From NCBI RefSeq assembly GCF_000729995.1, contig NZ_JNFG01000024.1, positions 33,354-97,353 of the forward strand: a stretch of DNA of 64,000 nt, in the 5' to 3' direction. Source of the stretch: Caballeronia sordidicola (lineage in GTDB: Bacteria; Pseudomonadota; Gammaproteobacteria; Burkholderiales; Burkholderiaceae). The notes under the pieces are model-generated. The model saw only the letters and a list, made by a program, of their open reading frames with translations, ran no database searches and was not told the origin of the DNA. Of the stretch, positions 15,980-24,740 are shown in pieces. The position numbers and the translations under genes were made by a program. Each line of letters begins with the position of its first letter. Within the stretch, counting starts at the first letter, position 1.

Positions 15980-18594
15980 GTACGAGTAGCCTGGGCGGCG
16001 AGTTGAAGCAGGATTCGAAGCAAGATTCCAAGCAGGATTCAAAGCAGCAAGGACTGAGCTTCGCGCAGATCGCGCGCCAGTCGCTGCGAATGACCGCGCG
16101 CGACTGGCGTGCGGGCGAGTTGACCATGCTCATCCTCGCGCTCGTGCTGGCGGTTGCCGCGCTCGCGAGTGTCGGGTTTCTCGGCGACCGGATGCGCCAG
16201 GGGCTGGAGCGGGATGCGCGGCAGATGATCGCTGCGGATTTCGTTGTCCGCGCCGATCATCCGGTCGATCCCGCGTTCGCCGCAGAAGCGGCGCAACTCA
16301 AGCTCGAGACCGCGACCACCGCGATCTTCCCCAGCATGATCAGCGCGGGTGTTTCTGGCAATACGTCCACCGTGCCCGTTGCCCGCCTGGCGGCGTTGAA
16401 GGCTGTTTCGCCCGGGTATCCGCTGCGCGGCGCGGTGCGCATCGCGACTGCTGTCGATCAGCCCGGTACGCCCGCCACATCCATTCCTGCGCCCGGCACC
16501 GTCTGGGTCGACCCCGCGTTACTCGATGCGCTGAAAGTGCCCGTCGGCGGCACGGTGCGCGTCGGTACGCGCACGTTCACGGTGGCGGCGGTCATCACCC
16601 GCGAACTCGATCGCGGATTCTCATTCGTCAGCTTTTCGCCGCGCCTGATGATGCGTGCCGATGAACTCGCGTCCACCGGCCTCGTCACGTTCGGCAGCCG
16701 CGTGACCTATAGGCTGCTGGTAGCAGGACCCGATGCGCAGGTCAAGCAGTTCGCGACCTACGCACGCGCAAAAGTGGACGATGGCAAGCTGCGCGGCGTC
16801 GCGCTTGAATCGTTGCAGGACGGCCAGCCGCAAGTGCGTCAGACCATCGACCGCGCCAGTCATTTCCTCACGCTCGTTTCGCTGCTCACCGCGCTGCTCG
16901 CGGCGGTTGCCATTGCGATGGCCTCGCACCGCTTTGCGCGCCGGCATCTGGACGGCTGCGCCGCGATGCGTTGCCTCGGCGTGAGCCAGCGGACGTTGCG
17001 GTCTTTGTTTATCGGTGAATTCTTGGCTGTTGGGCTGCTTGGCAGCGCGGTGGGGGTTGTGCTCGGCTTTGGCGGGCATCTGGTGCTGCTGGACTGGCTG
17101 GGCACGCTCGTCGATGTCGAATTGCCTCCGCCTAGCGTCTGGCCTGCGCTGCAGGGCATTGCGACCGGACTGGTGCTGTTGCTTGGTTTCGCTGTGCCGC
17201 CGTTGCTGCCGCTGACCCGCGTGCCGCCGGTCCACGTGATTCGCCGGGAGCTCGGCGATGCCGGCCGGGTAGCGTGGATCGCCTACGGCGTGGGCGTGCT
17301 GCTGTTCGCCGGCCTGCTCGTGCTCGCGGCGGGCGAATGGAAGCTTGGCGGGATCGTCGCGGGCGGCTTCGCTGGCGGTCTGGTTGTGTTTGGCGGCATT
17401 GCGCGCGTGGCGCTCTGGGCGGCCGCGCGGTTCGTTCGCAGCGAACGCGTGGGTGCCGGAGTGGGCTGGCGGTACGCGCTGGCGTCGCTTGAGCGGCGCA
17501 GCGGCGCGAGCGCGCTGCAGATCACGGCGCTTGGCATCGGCCTGATGTGCCTGCTGCTCATCGCGATGACGCGCAGCGACCTGATCGCAGGTTGGCGGCA
17601 ATCGACGCCGCCGGACGCGCCGAATCAGTTTCTCATCGATATCCAGCCTGACCAGCGCGCCGGCGTCACCGATTACCTCAAGCAACATGGCCAGGCCGAC
17701 GCGGCGTTGTCCCCGATGGTGCGCGGCCGCCTGATCGCCGTGAACGGCAAGCCGGTCAGCCCCGACAACTACGAAAAGGCCGACGCAAAGCGGCTGGTTG
17801 ACCGTGAGTTCAATCTCTCGTACACGACCGAACTACCCGGCGATAACCGCGTGGTCGGCGGCGACTGGTACGGCACGGACGGGAAACCGCAGATATCAAT
17901 AGAAGAGGGCCTTGCGAAGATCATCCACGTGAAGCTCGGCGATACGATGCGTTTCGACGTAGCCGGCATGCAGGTGGAAGGGCCGGTCACGAGCCTGCGA
18001 AAGGTCGACTGGAATTCGTTCAAGGTTAACTTCTTTGTGCTGATGCCGCCGCCGTCCATCAGTGATTTGCCCGCCACGTTCATCACCAGTTTCCATTTGC
18101 CGCCGGGGCAGCAGGGTTTGATCGATGGCTTGATCAACCAATATCCGAGCGTGACCGCCATTGATATCGCGCCGATTCTCGCGCAGATCCAGCGCGTGCT
18201 GGAGCAAGTGATTGGCGCTGTGCAGTTCCTGTTTGTCTTCACGCTCGCGGCGGGCGTGCTCGTGTTGTACGCGGCGCTGGCCGGCACGCGCGACGAGCGT
18301 GTGCACGAGTCCGCGCTGCTGCGCGCGCTCGGGGCGTCGCATAAGCAGGTGCGCTCGGTGCAGACCGCTGAGTTCGTGGCAGTGGGCGCATTGAGCGGGC
18401 TGATGGCCGCGCTTGGCGCGCAGGCAATAGGCTGGGTGCTGGCGACGCACGTGTTCGAGTTTCACATCGATTTCAACCCGTGGCTCGTGCCCGCGGGCAT
18501 TGTGGCAGGTGTCGTGTGTTCGGGCGTGGGCGGCTGGATGAGTTTGCGCCGCGTGTTGTCGCGGCCCGCGCTGCAGTCGTTGCGGGATGCCTGA
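15976..18594 (+). CDS. FtsX/MacB-type ABC permease (YbbP-like)
   Basis: An 872-residue permease with the YbbP-like layout: one N-terminal helix, a large periplasmic domain (residues 50-290), three helices, further hydrophobic segments around 445-540, a second extracytoplasmic domain, and three C-terminal helices with a conserved FtsX-like end (ESALLRALGASHKQVRSVQTAEF). In E. coli YbbP pairs with the ATPase YbbA next to the lysophospholipase gene tesA. No ATPase gene lies here. The start is TTG at 15976, supported by CAGGAG nine bases upstream and overlap with the previous stop. The N-terminus has a repeated KQDS motif. Confidence 0.82.
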   Translation: MSTSSLGGELKQDSKQDSKQDSKQQGLSFAQIARQSLRMTARDWRAGELTMLILALVLAVAALASVGFLGDRMRQGLERDARQMIAADFVVRADHPVDPAFAAEAAQLKLETATTAIFPSMISAGVSGNTSTVPVARLAALKAVSPGYPLRGAVRIATAVDQPGTPATSIPAPGTVWVDPALLDALKVPVGGTVRVGTRTFTVAAVITRELDRGFSFVSFSPRLMMRADELASTGLVTFGSRVTYRLLVAGPDAQVKQFATYARAKVDDGKLRGVALESLQDGQPQVRQTIDRASHFLTLVSLLTALLAAVAIAMASHRFARRHLDGCAAMRCLGVSQRTLRSLFIGEFLAVGLLGSAVGVVLGFGGHLVLLDWLGTLVDVELPPPSVWPALQGIATGLVLLLGFAVPPLLPLTRVPPVHVIRRELGDAGRVAWIAYGVGVLLFAGLLVLAAGEWKLGGIVAGGFAGGLVVFGGIARVALWAAARFVRSERVGAGVGWRYALASLERRSGASALQITALGIGLMCLLLIAMTRSDLIAGWRQSTPPDAPNQFLIDIQPDQRAGVTDYLKQHGQADAALSPMVRGRLIAVNGKPVSPDNYEKADAKRLVDREFNLSYTTELPGDNRVVGGDWYGTDGKPQISIEEGLAKIIHVKLGDTMRFDVAGMQVEGPVTSLRKVDWNSFKVNFFVLMPPPSISDLPATFITSFHLPPGQQGLIDGLINQYPSVTAIDIAPILAQIQRVLEQVIGAVQFLFVFTLAAGVLVLYAALAGTRDERVHESALLRALGASHKQVRSVQTAEFVAVGALSGLMAALGAQAIGWVLATHVFEFHIDFNPWLVPAGIVAGVVCSGVGGWMSLRRVLSRPALQSLRDA
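16006..16047 (+). repeat. 12-bp coding microrepeat (KQDS x3)
   Basis: AAGCAGGATTCG, AAGCAAGATTCC and AAGCAGGATTCA follow head to tail, with a partial fourth unit. They encode three Lys-Gln-Asp-Ser repeats in the cytoplasmic N-terminus of the ABC permease. The length is a multiple of three, so copy changes keep the frame. Confidence 0.85.
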
Positions 18595-18691
18595 TCTCAG
18601 ATGCAACGCGTGGCCGGGCGCCCCCCGCTATCCACAAGACGAACCCCGCAGCGCTCATTGCGCCATCTCCCGATAACCCTGAAGAAAGCGT

Positions 18692-19099
18692 ATGACCGAA
18701 GCAAATATTGAACAAGCGCCGCAACCCACGGCATTCGAACTTGTTGGCGGCGAGGAGCGCGTGCGTGCACTCGTCGACCGGTTCTATGACCTGATGGATC
18801 TCGAGCCGGAGTTCGCGGATTTACGCGCATTGCATCCCGCAACACTCGAGAATTCCCGCGATAAATTCTTCTGGTTCCTGTGCGGCTGGATGGGCGGCCC
18901 GGACCATTACATCAGCCGCTTCGGACATCCGCGCTTGCGTGCTCGCCATCTGAACTTCGCGATTGCATCGCCGCAACGGGATCAATGGTTGCGCTGCATG
19001 GCGTGGGCCATGGAAGACATCAGTCTTGATGCGCCCTTGCGCGAGCGCCTCCTCACGTCCTTCTTCGATACCGCCGACTGGATGGTCAACCGCCCGTAG
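18692..19099 (+). CDS. Group II truncated haemoglobin
   Basis: A 135-residue globin of the TrHbO/group II type. The proximal haem His is His86 in RLRARHLNFAI; the B10 tyrosine is Tyr32 (DRFYDLM); the group II Trp at position G8 is Trp99 (RDQWL). FWFLCGWMGGPDHYISRFGHPRLR is very typical. Such proteins bind oxygen and NO and are thought to help with oxygen transfer or NO and peroxide detoxification. It is a single cytoplasmic domain without signal peptide. It sits between the ABC permease and hipBA with no obvious operon partner. Confidence 0.92.
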   Translation: MTEANIEQAPQPTAFELVGGEERVRALVDRFYDLMDLEPEFADLRALHPATLENSRDKFFWFLCGWMGGPDHYISRFGHPRLRARHLNFAIASPQRDQWLRCMAWAMEDISLDAPLRERLLTSFFDTADWMVNRP

Positions 19100-19291
19100 G
19101 GTATTGGTTCATTGGTTACAAACATGGCTTCAAACCCCTTCGTGTAGAGGGCGTAGGCGAGCCCGCAAGCAACCCATTTCCTCACCACCCGAATTGCTCA
19201 TCGCCTTCATTAATCGGTAATTTTGAGCCGATTATGATCGAAATTGAAGGTTTACCGAACTTTTCGTGCCGGTTAGCCAGGATGATTGTAT

Positions 19292-19320
19292 TTGACCAGG
19301 ATAGCCATAAGCGGTAAAAT
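19292..19320 (+). promoter_or_regulatory. Promoter of hipBA
   Basis: TTGACC (19292-19297) and TAAAAT (19315-19320) with a 17-bp spacer. Transcription would start near 19327, inside the left arm of the operator-like repeat. Confidence 0.65.
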
Positions 19321-19360
19321 TATGCCGGTAATTCGGTGTTTAAGCTGATAACCGGCATAA
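19320..19360. promoter_or_regulatory. Operator-like inverted repeat of hipBA
   Basis: TTATGCCGGT (19320-19329) and ACCGGCATAA (19351-19360) are perfect reverse complements, their centres 31 bp or about three helical turns apart. They cover the predicted transcription start and end just before the hipB ATG, as expected for HipB autorepression. The sequence differs from the E. coli HipB site. Confidence 0.65.
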
Positions 19361-19362
19361 AA

Positions 19363-19665
19363 ATGCACTTTAATCTGTCTAGCTCTCAAGAAGTCGTAGC
19401 GGAGTTGGGGCAACGTCTGCGCGCGCAGCGGCTCCTGCAGAACCTTCAGCAGGACGAACTCGCCAGCCGTGCCGGAATCTCTGAGCGGGCTCTTCGCAAT
19501 ATCGAGCGCAGTGGGCGTGCCACGCTCGACAACTTCGTGAGGGTCGTCATGGCTTTGGGGCTGGTGGAAGAAATGGGCGGTATTTTTGCGTTGAAGCCCA
19601 AATCCATCAAGGCGATGGAGGCGGCCAGCATCAAGCGCCAGCGCGCTTCTCGAGCTTCAGAATGA
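19363..19665 (+). CDS. hipB: HipB-like XRE-family antitoxin
   Basis: A 100-residue helix-turn-helix protein. The HTH is clear (LGQRLRAQRLLQNLQQDELASRAGISERALRNIERSG). In HipBA systems this protein neutralises the kinase and represses the operon. I take the ATG at 19363; a GTG at 19336 is in frame but lies only about 9 bases after the predicted transcription start. Its TGA overlaps the kinase ATG (ATGA), so the pair is translationally coupled. The C-terminus is basic (IKRQRASRASE). Confidence 0.85.
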   Translation: MHFNLSSSQEVVAELGQRLRAQRLLQNLQQDELASRAGISERALRNIERSGRATLDNFVRVVMALGLVEEMGGIFALKPKSIKAMEAASIKRQRASRASE

Positions 19666-20885
19666 AGAAGCTGAGTGTGATTTACGCGGGCTGGGGTGAG
19701 CGCTTCGAGCTCGGTCAACTGGCCGACAATGGCACCGACCTCCTGTTTGAATACTCCGGGCTCGCGCAGCAGCACGGCTTGAATTTGTCTCCACTCAAGA
19801 TGCCGCTCGCAGCAACGACGTATGGAGACTTCCCTGCGCATCAACTGCGACTGCCCGGACTTGTGAGCGACTCCTTGCCGGACGGCTGGGGCATGCTCCT
19901 GGTGGACCGGTTGTTTCGGAAGCATGGGCGGGATCCCCGGCTCGTGTCTCCGTTGGACCGGTTGGCTTTCATCGGCGAAAAAGCGATGGGCGCGCTCGTC
20001 TTTGAACCCAATGACGGCGAAGTGCTGGTCCCGGAGGATGTTCAGCTGCTTACTCTCGCTCACGAAGTCCGCCAGGTGATAACGGATGACAGTGAGGCCC
20101 TCTTGCGCGAGCTCGCGCTGATGGGCGGTTCACCACACGGCGCGCGCCCCAAGGTATTGGTCAACTATGACCCGCATTCCGGCCGGATGTCGAACTCGGA
20201 GCAAGGACCAGGGACACCGTGGCTCGTAAAATTCCCGGCGCAGAACGACCACAAGGAAGTCTGCGCGGTCGAGGCGATGTATGCGGCGATTGCTGTGGCC
20301 TGTGGACTTCGGATGCCCACCACCAATTACTTCGATCTCAGTCCTTCGCTGTCGGCGTTTGGCGTCGAACGGTTTGACCGCTCCAACGGGATGCGTGTGC
20401 CGATGCATACGGCAGCGGGTGCGACCCACTCCGACTTCCGCGTGCCGCAGATGGACTACATCGCGTTGCTGCGGCTAACGCAGTTCATGACGCGGGACGC
20501 GCGTGAAGTTCAGCAGGCATTTGACCGATGTGTGTTCAACGTCGTGTTCAACAACCGCGATGACCACGCAAAAAACTTCTCATTCGTGATGGGCGCAGAC
20601 GGCCGCTGGCAGTTTTCACCCGCCTATGACCTGACGTTTAACGGGGGGCCGGGCGGGGAGCATCAGATGGACATTTGCGGCGAGGCAAGGGCGCCGGCGC
20701 GCGAGGACTTGATGAACCTCGCCAACAAGACCGGCGTTGTATCGCGTATGGCATCGCAGAGCATCGAACGCATTGCCTCGGTTGCGTCAGGGTTCCGGCA
20801 ATATGCCACGGGCTTTCCAATCACTGAGGAGACGCTCGACATGATGGAGCGCACCGTCAGGGCGAATCAGTCGCGGATGGCTTGA
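19662..20885 (+). CDS. hipA: HipA-family serine/threonine kinase toxin
   Basis: A 407-residue kinase. The glycine-rich loop GGSPHGARPK (155-164) includes a Ser that could be the autophosphorylation site. The catalytic loop NNRDDHAKN (297-305) and the metal-binding SPAYDL (319-324) are intact, so it should be active. E. coli HipA phosphorylates glutamyl-tRNA synthetase and halts translation, giving persister cells; other HipA relatives hit other synthetases, so the target here is open. It forms a two-gene unit with the upstream XRE antitoxin and is flanked by unrelated core genes, consistent with acquisition as a module, though I see no flanking repeats. Confidence 0.9.
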   Translation: MKKLSVIYAGWGERFELGQLADNGTDLLFEYSGLAQQHGLNLSPLKMPLAATTYGDFPAHQLRLPGLVSDSLPDGWGMLLVDRLFRKHGRDPRLVSPLDRLAFIGEKAMGALVFEPNDGEVLVPEDVQLLTLAHEVRQVITDDSEALLRELALMGGSPHGARPKVLVNYDPHSGRMSNSEQGPGTPWLVKFPAQNDHKEVCAVEAMYAAIAVACGLRMPTTNYFDLSPSLSAFGVERFDRSNGMRVPMHTAAGATHSDFRVPQMDYIALLRLTQFMTRDAREVQQAFDRCVFNVVFNNRDDHAKNFSFVMGADGRWQFSPAYDLTFNGGPGGEHQMDICGEARAPAREDLMNLANKTGVVSRMASQSIERIASVASGFRQYATGFPITEETLDMMERTVRANQSRMA

Positions 20886-21027
20886 CTCTCCGCTTGACGA
20901 ATGGCATATCAGCCCGCGCCTGCCGGCCAGACGAGCAAGTGCGCAACCGCCCGGGCTAAGGAGGCCTGCGGCGGACCCGCATAATACGGGTTCATTTTCA
21001 GCCGGCGACAGACCAGGAGACTTCCCC

Positions 21028-21759
21028 ATGAGCACACGCGCGTTGTTTCGCGAAGACGCCTATTTGACGCGCTGCGAGGCGTCGATCACCGCTATCGACG
21101 AGCTCGGTATCCATCTCGATCAAACCGTGTTTTATCCGCTGGGCGGCGGTCAGGCAGGAGACGCCGGATCGCTGACGCTGGCGGACGGCACGCGCATTGA
21201 AATGGCCGATACCCGCAAGGCCAAGTTTGAAGGCGCGACCCCCGATGACGCCGTCCATGTGCCCGCGCCGGATCAGGAAGCGCTGCTCGCAAAGCTGAAG
21301 GTGGGCGATCGGGTGACGGCCGAGATCGATTGGGAACGGCGCTACCGGCACATGCGGCTGCACACGGCGACGCATCTGGTGTGCGCGGCATTACCCTATC
21401 CCGTCGATGGCTGCAGCATCACCAGCGGTTATGCACGCATGGATTTCGCGACGGTCGAACCGATCGAGCGCGAGGAACTGGAAACGCGTTTGCGTGAGCT
21501 GATTGGCGGCGCGCATCCGGTGGCGACCGAGTGGATCACCGATCAGGAAATGGAAGAGCGTCCCGAGCTGGTCCGCACGATGAGCGTGAAGCCGCCGGCC
21601 GGCATGCGGCGCGTGCGTTTGCTGCGCATCGAGGGTATCGACTTGCAGCCGTGCGGCGGTACGCATGTGCGTAATACGAGCGAGATCGGTGAGCTTCGCA
21701 TAGCGAAGGTGGAGAAGAAGAGTGCGCGCACGCGGCGTCTTGTAATCGAGTTCGCGTGA
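21028..21759 (+). CDS. alaX: Alanyl-tRNA editing protein AlaX
   Basis: A 243-residue free-standing relative of the alanyl-tRNA synthetase editing domain, which removes serine or glycine wrongly attached to tRNA-Ala. The zinc motifs are present: HTATH (H-x3-H) in the middle and CGGTH near the C-terminus. DQTVFYPLGGGQAGD is the glycine-rich start of the catalytic domain. AGGAG eight bases upstream supports the ATG. The TGA shares a base with the ATG of the following DUF924 gene. Confidence 0.9.
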   Translation: MSTRALFREDAYLTRCEASITAIDELGIHLDQTVFYPLGGGQAGDAGSLTLADGTRIEMADTRKAKFEGATPDDAVHVPAPDQEALLAKLKVGDRVTAEIDWERRYRHMRLHTATHLVCAALPYPVDGCSITSGYARMDFATVEPIEREELETRLRELIGGAHPVATEWITDQEMEERPELVRTMSVKPPAGMRRVRLLRIEGIDLQPCGGTHVRNTSEIGELRIAKVEKKSARTRRLVIEFA

Positions 21760-22349
21760 TGCTCGACGCACGCGCTCAAGCGGTGCTCGACGCATGGTTC
21801 GGTGCGCCGGATTCAGCGGAATTCGGCCACGCACGCAAGGTCTGGTTCAAGAAGGACGCCAGGTTCGACGCCATGCTTCACGAGCGCTTCGGTACCTTGC
21901 TCGGGGAGGCATTGGCAGGCCGGCTTGCATCGTGGTCCGAAACACCGCTTGGTGCGCTGGCGTTGATCGTGCTGCTCGACCAGTTCACGCGCAATTGCTT
22001 TCGCGATACACCGCGAGCATTCGCCGGTGACAAGGAAGCGTTAAAGCTGGCGCGTACGCTGGTCGATACACGCGACGAACTCACGTTGCCGACCATTCAT
22101 CATCGCGTGTTTGTGTACATGCCGTTCGAGCACGACGAGACGCTGGCAAGCCAGCATGAATCCGTGCGTCTACATCAAACGCTCTTCGATGAAACCGGCG
22201 ACAAGGACATTGAAGATCGGCTGAAATACGCGCATAGCCATGCTGAAGTGATCGAGCGTCTTGGCCGCTTTCCGCATCGCAACGTGATCCTTGGCCGCGA
22301 GTCGACGGAAGAAGAACGCGCGTGGCTCAAGAAGAAGGGCGGCTTTTAA
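21759..22349 (+). CDS. DUF924 family protein
   Basis: A 196-residue soluble helical protein of the DUF924 family, whose structures resemble tetratricopeptide-like helical bundles; the biochemical role is unknown. Family features seen are ALIVLLDQFTRNCFRDTPRAF, YMPFEHDETLASQ and the C-terminal GRFPHRNVILGRESTEEE. The ATG overlaps the alaX stop by one base, implying co-expression. It converges on an SDR gene only 12 bp away. Confidence 0.85.
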   Translation: MLDARAQAVLDAWFGAPDSAEFGHARKVWFKKDARFDAMLHERFGTLLGEALAGRLASWSETPLGALALIVLLDQFTRNCFRDTPRAFAGDKEALKLARTLVDTRDELTLPTIHHRVFVYMPFEHDETLASQHESVRLHQTLFDETGDKDIEDRLKYAHSHAEVIERLGRFPHRNVILGRESTEEERAWLKKKGGF

Positions 22350-22361
22350 GGTTCCAACGTT

Positions 22362-23108
22362 TTAACGTCCGCCCGCCACGTCGAGCAATGCGCCAGTCAC
22401 ATACGACGAAGCATCCGACAACAGCCAAACAATCGATTCCGCGACTTCTTCCGCCGTACCGGGCCGTCCCAGCGGCGTGAGCGCGCCCAATTGCGCTGCC
22501 CGATCGGGCGCGCCGCCGCTTGCGTGAATCTCGGTATCGATCAAACCTGGCCGCACGGCATTCACGCGCACGCCTTCCGGACCGAGTTCTTTCGCGAGGC
22601 CGATCGTCAAGGTATCGACGGCGCCTTTCGAACCCGCGTAATCCAGGTACTCGTTCGGTGACCCGAGCCGCGCTGCCGCCGACGATATATTGACAATCGA
22701 CCCGCCCCGTCCTCCACGTTTCGTCGACATACGCCGCGCCGCTTCACGCGCGCAGAGATACGCGCCGAGCACGTTGGTATCGAAGACGCGTTTCATGCGC
22801 GCGACGTCCATGTCGGCTAGCGCCGAAGCGGGCGCGACAATGCCCGCGTTGTTCACGAAACCATCAATCGGACCGAACGCACGCACCGTTGCATCGAATA
22901 GGGCAATCACGTCGGCTTCTTCGCAGACATCACCCTGGATCGCGACCGCTCGGCCACCGGCGGCTTCCACACGTGCAACGGTTTCATCGGCGGCGCTGCG
23001 GTTGGTCGCGTAATTCACGCCGATCGACCAGCCACGTGCCGCGCACAGTAACGCGGCGGCACGGCCGATGCCGCGGCTGCCGCCAGTGATCAACACTACC
23101 TTCGACAT
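22362..23108 (-). CDS. SDR-family oxidoreductase
   Basis: A 248-residue classical short-chain dehydrogenase. TGGSRGIGRA near the N-terminus binds the nucleotide, NNAGI is the structural motif, and the catalytic Ser-Tyr-Lys set appears as ISS, then YAGSK (YxxxK). The basic residues expected after strand 2 for NADP are not obvious, so the cofactor is uncertain. VRPGLIDTEIH is the usual substrate-loop start. GGAG nine bases upstream supports the start. The substrate cannot be deduced; annotations such as 'glucose 1-dehydrogenase' are often given to this type. Confidence 0.88.
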   Translation of the reverse strand: MSKVVLITGGSRGIGRAAALLCAARGWSIGVNYATNRSAADETVARVEAAGGRAVAIQGDVCEEADVIALFDATVRAFGPIDGFVNNAGIVAPASALADMDVARMKRVFDTNVLGAYLCAREAARRMSTKRGGRGGSIVNISSAAARLGSPNEYLDYAGSKGAVDTLTIGLAKELGPEGVRVNAVRPGLIDTEIHASGGAPDRAAQLGALTPLGRPGTAEEVAESIVWLLSDASSYVTGALLDVAGGR

Positions 23109-23139
23109 CGTCAGGTTCTCCGCTTAGTCAGTTGATGCA

Positions 23140-23724
23140 TCAAACAGCGTCGCGTTTCTCAGGCCAGCGGTCAACCAGCGGCGGTTGATACGCCTTAAGC
23201 GATTCGATCAGCTTCACGGGATCGGCGTTGACTTGCAGCATATCGAGGTACGGCGCGCGCATGAATCCTTCTTCCACCGTATGGCGCAGCATGGCGAGCA
23301 GCGGATCGTAATACCCATCCACGTTCAGCAACGCGACCGGCTTCTCGTGATACTTGAGCTGGGCCCACGTGTAGGTCTCGAACAGCTCTTCGAACGTGCC
23401 GACGCCGCCAGGCATCGATACAAACGCATCCGAGAGATCGGCCATTTTCTTCTTGCGCTGATGCATGTCGGGCACGACATAGAGTTCCGTCAGACTCTTA
23501 TGGCCGACTTCCTTGTTCATCAGCAATTCGGGGATCACGCCGATCGCGCGGCCACCGAGCGCCAAGACTTCATCGGCGATGATGCCCATCAACCCCACGC
23601 TCCCGCCGCCGTAGACCAGCGCGAGATCCGCTTCCACCAACGCGCGGCCGAACGCTTTTGCTGCTTCGGCATAGACCGGTCTTGCTCCATTGGCGGAGCC
23701 GCAATATACGCAGACTGCTTTCAT
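23140..23724 (-). CDS. LOG-family nucleoside 5'-monophosphate phosphoribohydrolase
   Basis: A 194-residue Rossmann-fold protein of the 'lonely guy' family. The signature PGGVGTFEELFE (PGGxGTxxE) and the early YGGGSVGLMG are both present. The family splits AMP or cytokinin nucleotides into base and ribose 5-phosphate. The start ATG shares one base with the stop of the upstream TetR gene, so the two form an operon. The bacterial role is probably purine nucleotide turnover; cytokinin production is possible but not shown. Confidence 0.88.
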   Translation of the reverse strand: MKAVCVYCGSANGARPVYAEAAKAFGRALVEADLALVYGGGSVGLMGIIADEVLALGGRAIGVIPELLMNKEVGHKSLTELYVVPDMHQRKKKMADLSDAFVSMPGGVGTFEELFETYTWAQLKYHEKPVALLNVDGYYDPLLAMLRHTVEEGFMRAPYLDMLQVNADPVKLIESLKAYQPPLVDRWPEKRDAV

Positions 23725-24440
23725 TAAATAGGTTCCTTAGGGGCGCCGTCTTCCTTCGGCGCGCGGTAATCGGCAAAGACGCGTTCCGGCATTTTCCCCG
23801 ATACGAGGTCGTCGAAAATCTGCCGTGATCGCCCGCGCAGATACGGCGCCATCATCGAGATGATTTGCAGGCTCGCTTGATGCAATTCCGAGCGGATCGT
23901 TTCCTGCTCGTTGTATTTGCGCGGGTTCATGACGAACTGGTACGACAACCAGTACGTGGCGATCACGCCCATGTTAGTCGCGATCACCTTGATTTCCGCG
24001 GGTGTCGCGACCATTTCGTGATCGGCTACAAGGGCGTCGCACAGTTGCTGGGCGAAGTTGACCTTGTGGGTGATGATCTGTTTGAAATGCGTTTCCAGCG
24101 TGCGGTTGCGCGCGAGCAGATCGTTCAGGTCGCGATACAAAAACCGGTACTGCCACAGGAAATCCGCCATGTACTGCAGGTAGGACCACATCTCGTCAAT
24201 GGTCGGACGATGGTCTTCGGGAAAGCGCAGCCGCTTTTCGATCAGCTGTTCGAACTGGGCGAAAATGCTGTTGATGATGTCGTCTTTGTTGCGGAAATGG
24301 TAGTACAGGTTACCTGGACTGATTTCCATCTCTTCGGCGATGGTGGTCGTCGTGACGTTCGGTTCCCCGATATCGTTGAACAGCTTCAGCGATAGTTCGA
24401 GAATCCGTTCACGGGTGCGGCGGGGAGGTTTGGCTTCCAT
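23724..24440 (-). CDS. TetR-family transcriptional regulator
   Basis: A 238-residue regulator. Residues 8-58 form the DNA-binding domain with the typical TTTTIAEEMEISPGNLYYHFRNKDDI recognition helix region. The long C-terminal ligand domain (FLWQYRFLYRDLNDLLARN) matches a proteobacterial TetR subgroup with a conserved YRDL stretch. It lies directly upstream of, and overlaps, the LOG gene. The ligand and regulated genes are unknown. Confidence 0.88.
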   Translation of the reverse strand: MEAKPPRRTRERILELSLKLFNDIGEPNVTTTTIAEEMEISPGNLYYHFRNKDDIINSIFAQFEQLIEKRLRFPEDHRPTIDEMWSYLQYMADFLWQYRFLYRDLNDLLARNRTLETHFKQIITHKVNFAQQLCDALVADHEMVATPAEIKVIATNMGVIATYWLSYQFVMNPRKYNEQETIRSELHQASLQIISMMAPYLRGRSRQIFDDLVSGKMPERVFADYRAPKEDGAPKEPI

Positions 24441-24740
24441 GTCGTCCGGACCTGGTTGACCGGCTCCGGGTGAGGGCGGCCCGGTGGGGCCTGCGTGACG
24501 GTCGGAATGCGGCCTGAATGCAGCCTGATTGACGGCGTCACGAACCCGGAATCGGTGGGTATCTTGGATATTGGGACGATTATAAACGGCTGAGAGGGGG
24601 CCGGGTCTGCGCGGGGGTGCCGGCCGGCCGCCGCGGCGCGCTTCGCGGATCGCTTATGTGAGTTCAAGCGCGAGTGCTGCGTGAGTGCAGGGTGAGCGCA
24701 GGGTGAACGCAGGGTGAACGCAGGGTGAAACTAAGCGCGT
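24441..24740. other. Intergenic region between dgkA and the TetR gene
   Basis: Holds the tetR promoter region and, next to the dgkA stop, the 11-bp tandem array. No gene or clear terminator is seen. Confidence 0.45.
24687..24730. repeat. 11-bp tandem repeat array
   Basis: Four head-to-tail units of GCAGGGTGAAC (first reads GCAGGGTGAGC, last GCAGGGTGAAA) ending ten bases before the dgkA stop codon. Confidence 0.88.
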
